A program made the translations under genes and the position numbers. Positions 58,626 through 64,000 of a DNA stretch of 64,000 nt are shown piece after piece. The stretch is from Ovis canadensis. Its lineage: Eukaryota; Chordata; Mammalia; Artiodactyla; Bovidae. The DNA lies in the NCBI RefSeq assembly GCF_042477335.2, contig NC_091247.1, positions 11,087,501-11,151,500 on the forward strand, given 5' to 3'. Below the pieces are notes generated by a model. The model was given only the letters and a program-made list of their open reading frames with translations. It did no database searches and had not been told where the DNA came from. Positions within the stretch are counted from its first letter, which is position 1; each line of letters begins with the position of its first letter.

Positions 58626-60420
58626 TTCCTAGGTTTACTCTCTCCTTCCACTCCCCTTCTCCCCATGTACTATGATGTTTCTGAAATTGAGGGCAGTGTT
58701 ATTAGGACTCGTGATAAAGTCTGTAGAGTGCCAAGCATAGTGTTTGCCTCAAAGCAGATACTTGTGAATCCAGGCGATTTATAATTGTTGAGGATTATAC
58801 ACAGCTCAACTCCCTATAGAATAGAGTCACAGAGATCCACCGTTAGAGTTGCAAGTGATTTATTTCTCTTTCATGTTGGCTCTAATAAATAAGCCAACCA
58901 GAACACAGTTTTGATAGAATCAGAGACTATCTTTGAGTGCTAAGGAAAGAGGGGATTTCTCGCTATTCAAGCCAGTGATACCATATCTTGAATCTGTAGC
59001 CTCATCACTAAAAACACAAGTAATTGGTGTTTCATGAATGAATGGATAAATGAAAGAATAATCAGGTCAGGAATTTTGAGTCTTTTCCTATGTCAGAGTC
59101 CTTTGAGTCTGAGTTCTATGCAGGTAGTCAGAGAAAGTCTACAAAATACAAGAGAAGAGAATATGCTTTTCAGTCACTTGAGAGAATTGGGGCAGTATGT
59201 AAGTCAAGCTGAGTGTTGAAGTTAAATCCAAGGTTTGAAAAGCCCTCCTGGAACCAGAATATAGTACATTTCTGTTTGGAAATACAGCACTCCTTATAAC
59301 TAAAATGACCAGATACACCAGATTAAGATGAGATGGTCAACAAATCCCTGGTTGTTGGCTTGAGTACTTTGGGGAATGCCATTTAGGAAAAGGTAGCCTT
59401 TGTCTCCTGTACATTTTTAAAAAATTTCTGCCACACAAAAGCTGGATATATGAAAAAAGGAGGACCAATCCAAGATTGATGTGACCTTTTGAAAGTGGAA
59501 ATAGAAGAACCGGTTGTCCAAAGCTTATAAAATATAGAGAGTGATTTTCTAGCAAGGAGATAGTGAGAACAATGTGACAGTGGGGGTTAATAGATTATAG
59601 TAGTAATGTCGTGTCGAGCAGGGAAGGACTTGAGAGAATAGAGCAGCCACACTATTTGAGGAGGTAGGAGGCTCAGGAAATAGTTGGTGGACCTAGGTTT
59701 TGCCCGGGTTCTGATTCTAGCTCTCTTATAAAGGCATGTTTCTGTGGGTCTACCTATAAAATGAAGGCGCTAAATTAGGTAATCCCTGAAGGAATTTTCC
59801 AGCTTTATGATGAAATGAGTTGGGTAAAGCAGGAAGTTGCAATTTAGGAAAGTCCTGCCTAAAGCAAATAACTATGGTACTCACAGCACAGATTCATTGG
59901 GATGATTTTGACTTTAGATACTGTTTGGTCATCCCTCAAGGAATATTTACATTCCTTAATGCTTACCATACTTTTGTCTCCTTATTAGAACACCTGGCTG
60001 CTTTAAGGTCTTCGGAATCACATAACTTACATGTAAATTCGGTTCTCTGGGTCTATATTATAGAAATGTTTGCAGTTAAAGTTATGATGTTATGATAATT
60101 TGTAATGTAAACTCGAGATTCAGTGTTCTTTTCTTTTTTAACATGATCACTATTCGTATACCTCCTCCCCCACAACCATGCCACACTTTTCTTTTGTAAG
60201 GACAATTTAATTCACTGACTCAAGCCCATAGTTAATTTCAGAGTTTTCCCTTATTCCTTGTAAAGGAATTTTTATCTGCAATATTCCTTCAGCACTGAGA
60301 AGAGTCCTGTCCTCTTAAGACTTAAATGCCCTGAGTTTGAGAACTTGGATTCATTAAGGAAAATTGCAAACCCTCCTTAAATGCTGTTGGTCAGTAAAAA
60401 GGGAACCCAGCAGGAAAGGG
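58626..60420. other. NR6A1 intron 1, largely unclassified
   Basis: A weak MIR piece at 59715-59810 (GTCTACCTATAAAATGAAGG). Otherwise nothing recognised. Confidence 0.4.
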
Positions 60421-60670
60421 GCGGCAATGCATGGGGGAGGGGTGGAGGGGGGTTAGCAAGGGAGCTGCAGTTGAAATATTCATCAATCATTTTACTGGCA
60501 CCAGGAAACCAATCAGCCTTTTAGAGGAGAGAACTTAATCAATCACCTAAAATGGGAAATTACAATTGCTTTCCCGCAAAAAAATATTCTCTTACTTGCT
60601 GACAGTTTAAATCTGAAAGATAGTTGGGCTGACTGGAATTCAGAGCTAACTGCTGGCGAGCAGCTCAGTT
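60420..60670. promoter_or_regulatory. Candidate conserved regulatory element in NR6A1 intron 1
   Basis: Repeat-free, evenly composed block with dense transcription-factor-like words: two exact PBX/HOX-type ATCAATCA octamers (60482-60489 and 60538-60545) and a CCAAT box followed by CAG near 60510. Such a block in a developmental gene's first intron is a typical setting for an enhancer. Conservation cannot be seen from one sequence, so this is inference. Confidence 0.35.
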
Positions 60671-61124
60671 ACTGAAAGTACTACTGTGATGAAAAAATGT
60701 GTTTTAACATTTGAAGATAAAATGTGCTATCTGCCATGAGCCTTTTAAAATATTTCAAGTAAAGTACTTTTAATGTAGTATGCCCATTAATATTAACAGT
60801 TGCTGAGCATTTATGGGTAATATGAAGTGTGTGAAATACTGTAAATTTATTTTGCAAAGCTAGTTTTCAGAGCATAGAGGGGCTCTTGGCTGAAGAGTAC
60901 CCAGTGTTTCCAATGCCTTGTTTGGAAAGCAAGTTTAGAGTGTTGTCTTAGGGACACTTCCTGGGGAACACAGTTGGAAGTGCTTGCATATCAATAAAAG
61001 CAGGAAGGATTTAGCTGTATCTTGTATTTAGATTTAAATGGTGTGATCTCTGAATTCTGGACTTGAATTGCTTGTGGCCCTTGGGTTCCTTAGGTTTGAG
61101 CTACTTAGGAATCTAATGATTTTA

Positions 61125-61480
61125 AAATTAGAAATGTGTCATCACTGTAGAAAATATGGAAACTGAAGGGAAAATTACCTATAATTTTGCTTCCAGGCGA
61201 CTTTTATTAGCATTTTCTTATGTTTTCTTCTAGACTTTCTTCAAATCCTAGTTTTTTGCTAATTGTTGTGATCTTACAGTATGTACCATTGTTTTATGCT
61301 TTTTGTTTGATTTTACTATTTTTCCTCAGTTTGTAAGCTTTGCTGATTCAATATTAACTGGCTTGAAACTTTTAATAGCCATATGATATCTCATTGTTTT
61401 TCATTGTTGAACATTAAGATAGTTTATAGTTTCTCATTGTTTTAATGATACTCTCTAGACTATCTTGTGCTTTCTTTTGG
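61125..61480. mobile_element. Old L1-type LINE 3' fragment
   Basis: AAAATTACCTATAATTTTGC, AATAGCCATATGATATCTCA and TGTTGAACATTAAGATAGTT are in the order of old L1 3' sequence, of the same class as 19850-20400. Confidence 0.45.
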
Positions 61481-61943
61481 CTTATTTTGTGGGGGCCCAT
61501 ATTTTTAGACGTATGTGTCTACCTCAATGTACCATCAGCAACAACCAGTTTAATTTACGCTAATATATCTTGTATATTAACATTTAGGGCTTATTACTAT
61601 TTTTTAATAAATGCCTGATGCTTGAGATAGAATTGAGACACAGGTACGCTGTTTGCTCTAGTCTCCTGTTACAGAAGAGTATGTGGAATCATTCCCGTTG
61701 CCTTTTGTTTTCTGAATCTTGTAGATTTCTGGCATTAGTACACCCCCCTCCCCACCCCCACCCCCGGAAGCATGCACATTGCCTTCTGCTGCCTACCCCA
61801 GTATCTCCAGCCTAGTCAGAGCAGTGCTTATGGACCCTTCTGAGACTGCCTTCTTTCTCTTATAGATTATGGGTGAGTGGGTCACAAAGACACTCTGGAG
61901 CCTTCTCTGGTTGCCTCTCAAAATCTCAGGAGGATGGATTAGG

Positions 61944-61992
61944 GTGTGTGTGTGTGTTTGTATGTCTGTGTATGTGTCTGTATGTCTCTCTT
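61944..61992 (+). repeat. (GT)n-rich microsatellite
   Basis: GTGTGTGTGTGTGTTTGTATG followed by imperfect TGTATGTCTG units. Confidence 0.85.
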
Positions 61993-63027
61993 CAAATACA
62001 ACTGTATCAGTTGCCTCAAAGTCTTGAATATGTCCTGAAACTTACAACTGAATTTGACTGGAAATTAAGTACATGGAGAGAGAAGTTAAATTTACATTCC
62101 TTTAGATATCTGCATACTTTGCATGGTTTCCTTCCTCAGTGACTGAAAAACTGATCCTGCACAGGGTTTGATAGTGAAAACCTAAATAAATTTTATGCTA
62201 ATTTGAAGGACATGCATAATTTTTAGCAGAGCTGGTTTCAGAATGGAAATATAAATATTTTTTGGAGTCTGGCTATCTATAAGTTTTGAATTATAAATCA
62301 TATTGCTGAAATGAAGACCTCAGAGTCTTGGGGTAATTTAAAAAGTTTGTTGATTGAGAGTAAACACAAATGTTTGAAGATTATTTGCTCTGCTTCTTTG
62401 TGTTCACCACTGGTGGTAAGAGAATTTGCTGTTTGCCAAGACAGTTTTTATAAGGCTCCTTAATAAGAAAGTGAATAAGCCAGCTGCTCTTTCCTTCGAC
62501 TACACCAATTGCAGAGCTCCTCAAATCCTGGTTACTAATTAAGAGCCTTGAGATGACCTTGAATCTAACTGAACTACAAAAGCTGTCTTGAGTTAAATTT
62601 ATAGTCTTTGTTGATTTCAAAAGATGTTAGAAAGAATCATATTCTGTTTGCTGAAACATTAAGGGTAGCCTTGGGTGTACATTTAAGATCAGAAATAATT
62701 AATAAGAGGCACTTTTAAGTACAGAAGAGAAACCTGGAATGGACAAAAAAATTAGATTTGTCATTTCTTCATTGAGCATTCAAAATATGTATTTGAGGAG
62801 GTTTAAAGTAGGGTGACATTTTTCAAAGTGTCAGTGTGCAGTATTCAGATTTGCTGTAAAGATCTCTTTTCCCCATCTTAACACAGAAATTTTTGAACCC
62901 AGCTGGGAAATCAGAATAAACATTTAATGCTATTTAAAATTAACAGCTTATTAATTCATGCTTAAAATATTTTACAGTAGTGGTAGCTTTGTTAATAAAA
63001 GTTCCTATTTATACTCAGGCAAAAATT

Positions 63028-63234
63028 CCCTGGTGGCTCAGACAGTTAAGCATCTGTCTGCAATGCGGGAGACCTGGGTTCGATCCCTGGATTGGGAAGA
63101 TCCCCTGGAGAAGGAAATGGCAATCCACTCCAGTACTATTGCCTGGAAAATCCCATGGACAGAGGAGCCTGGTAGGCTACAGTCTATGGGGTCGCAAAGA
63201 GTTGGACATGACTGAGCGACTTCACGTCACGTCA
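63028..63234 (+). mobile_element. Bov-tA SINE in NR6A1 intron 1
   Basis: Nearly consensus full copy, TTCCCTGGTGGCTCAGACAG to TTGGACATGACTGAGCGACT, with short CAAAA words on each side. Little diverged, so relatively young. Confidence 0.9.
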
Positions 63235-63924
63235 AAAGTGCTTTATATTTGGGCTATGTCATAAGATCTATGAGTAGCGAATTTGTCTGCTTACCAAAAA
63301 GGGCAGAATATGTTTTCAGTTGTTTAGAGAGCCTTGAGCTACTATCTTATTAATAGAAGGAAAGTTAAAAATGTTGTAAGAAAAGTCAGATTTTATGCGT
63401 CAATAGGTGAGATAGAACATTCTCTTAGCATCATAAATGTGATAAATCCCTGAAGAGCCCAGCAGTAAAACAAATAGTTTGAGCAAGCACTAAAATCTTA
63501 CATAGATCATGTAGGCTTTAGGGTTATTTTAGTTTTTATGTTTTTTAATAGGATTAGCTTACACTTTGATCGAAATAATTGATCATAAAATTATATACCT
63601 TTGTGTGTGTGCCACACACATCAGGGATTGTCAGTGTGGGATCATTAAAGATGGTAGTGGGGGTTCTCAGGAAGTTTTAGTTGTACAAAATTTGATCTGA
63701 AATCATGATTGTCCAGCCTAAATAAAGTAATATTGTCTCTCAAATCTTGACTTTTGCCTTGAAAGTGTTCCAATTTAGTCTGGCAGCTGTGCCATTCGAC
63801 CTCTGAATAGCAGGTACAAATTTTTTCAGAAGGGTAGAATAAATAGTCGTTGTAGTATGGTAGACAAACTGCATTTGTGTGAGTGGCAATTTAAAATTAT
63901 TTCAGCAAACTATTATTATGATAT

Positions 63925-64000
63925 AGTGATTAACTACGTGTGTTAGCTTTAGTTGGACCTGGGTTTAAAGCCTCTCTCTCCTGGAGAGTAGTGGTGTTGA
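63925..64000 (+). mobile_element. MIR SINE start (cut by window edge)
   Basis: GTGATTAACTACGTGTGTTAG, TTGGACCTGGGTTTAAAGCC resemble the MIR 5' part. Confidence 0.45.

Larger units (their letters stand above)
48296..64000 (+). other. NR6A1: NR6A1 intron 1 (5' part; continues past the window)
   Basis: No acceptor or second coding exon could be recognised up to 64000. NR6A1 is known for a very long first intron in mammals. After the CpG island ends near 49480 the intron turns AT-rich and relatively repeat-poor. Recognised insertions are a hAT element (55.5-56.9 kb), two Bov-tA SINEs (55.05 and 63.03 kb), old L1 and MIR fragments and a microsatellite. Confidence 0.85.

Noticed and set aside
48296-64000. 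miR-181a-2/b-2, which lie within NR6A1 in mammals
   Set aside because: No mature miR-181 sequence was seen on either strand; in human they lie much further into the gene.

Overview
This is a piece of vertebrate, almost certainly bovid (ruminant), nuclear genome. The diagnosis rests on the repeats: Bov-tA and Bov-A2 SINEs, cetartiodactyl CHR-type tRNA SINEs and RTE-class BovB LINEs, lying among older pan-mammalian MIR, L2, L1M and hAT fossils. I cannot tell cattle from sheep, goat or another bovid. No bacterial, viral or CRISPR-like system is present, and no endogenous retrovirus or LTR element was recognised.

Two protein-coding genes are visible, head to head. OLFML2A (olfactomedin-like 2A, photomedin-1) lies complete on the minus strand. 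It has eight coding exons from 42696 down to 18058, all with canonical GT/AG boundaries and compatible phases, and encodes 656 residues: signal peptide, Cys-rich N-terminal segment, coiled-coil region, Pro/Thr-rich linker and C-terminal olfactomedin domain. NR6A1 (germ cell nuclear factor, GCNF) is on the plus strand. Only its CpG-island promoter, 5' UTR and first coding exon (48196-48295) are here; the rest of the window, to 64000, is the beginning of its intron 1.

Layout. 1-14.1 kb: intergenic DNA downstream of OLFML2A, rich in LINE/SINE fossils, including a BovB copy, an L1M interrupted by BovB, an L1M 3' end interrupted by two Bov-tA copies, and a U6 pseudogene. About 14.1-18.06 kb: probable long OLFML2A 3' UTR with two candidate poly(A) signals. 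18.06-42.7 kb: OLFML2A coding exons and introns. 42.7-47.6 kb: the OLFML2A promoter and the interval between the two genes, with a CTCF-like motif. 47.6-49.5 kb: NR6A1 CpG island, with a ZNF143/SBS-type motif, a CRE-like motif and a short uORF. 49.5-64 kb: AT-rich NR6A1 intron 1, with a decayed Tip100/Zaphod-type hAT element, two Bov-tA SINEs and a motif-rich block near 60.4-60.7 kb that looks like a conserved regulatory element.

The two genes have no known joint pathway. OLFML2A is a secreted extracellular-matrix glycoprotein; NR6A1 is an orphan nuclear receptor that represses pluripotency genes and patterns the trunk. Their shared interest here is regulatory: divergent promoters about 5.4 kb apart. 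Repeat family names and gene identities come from pattern recognition and memory of the families, not from a database search.
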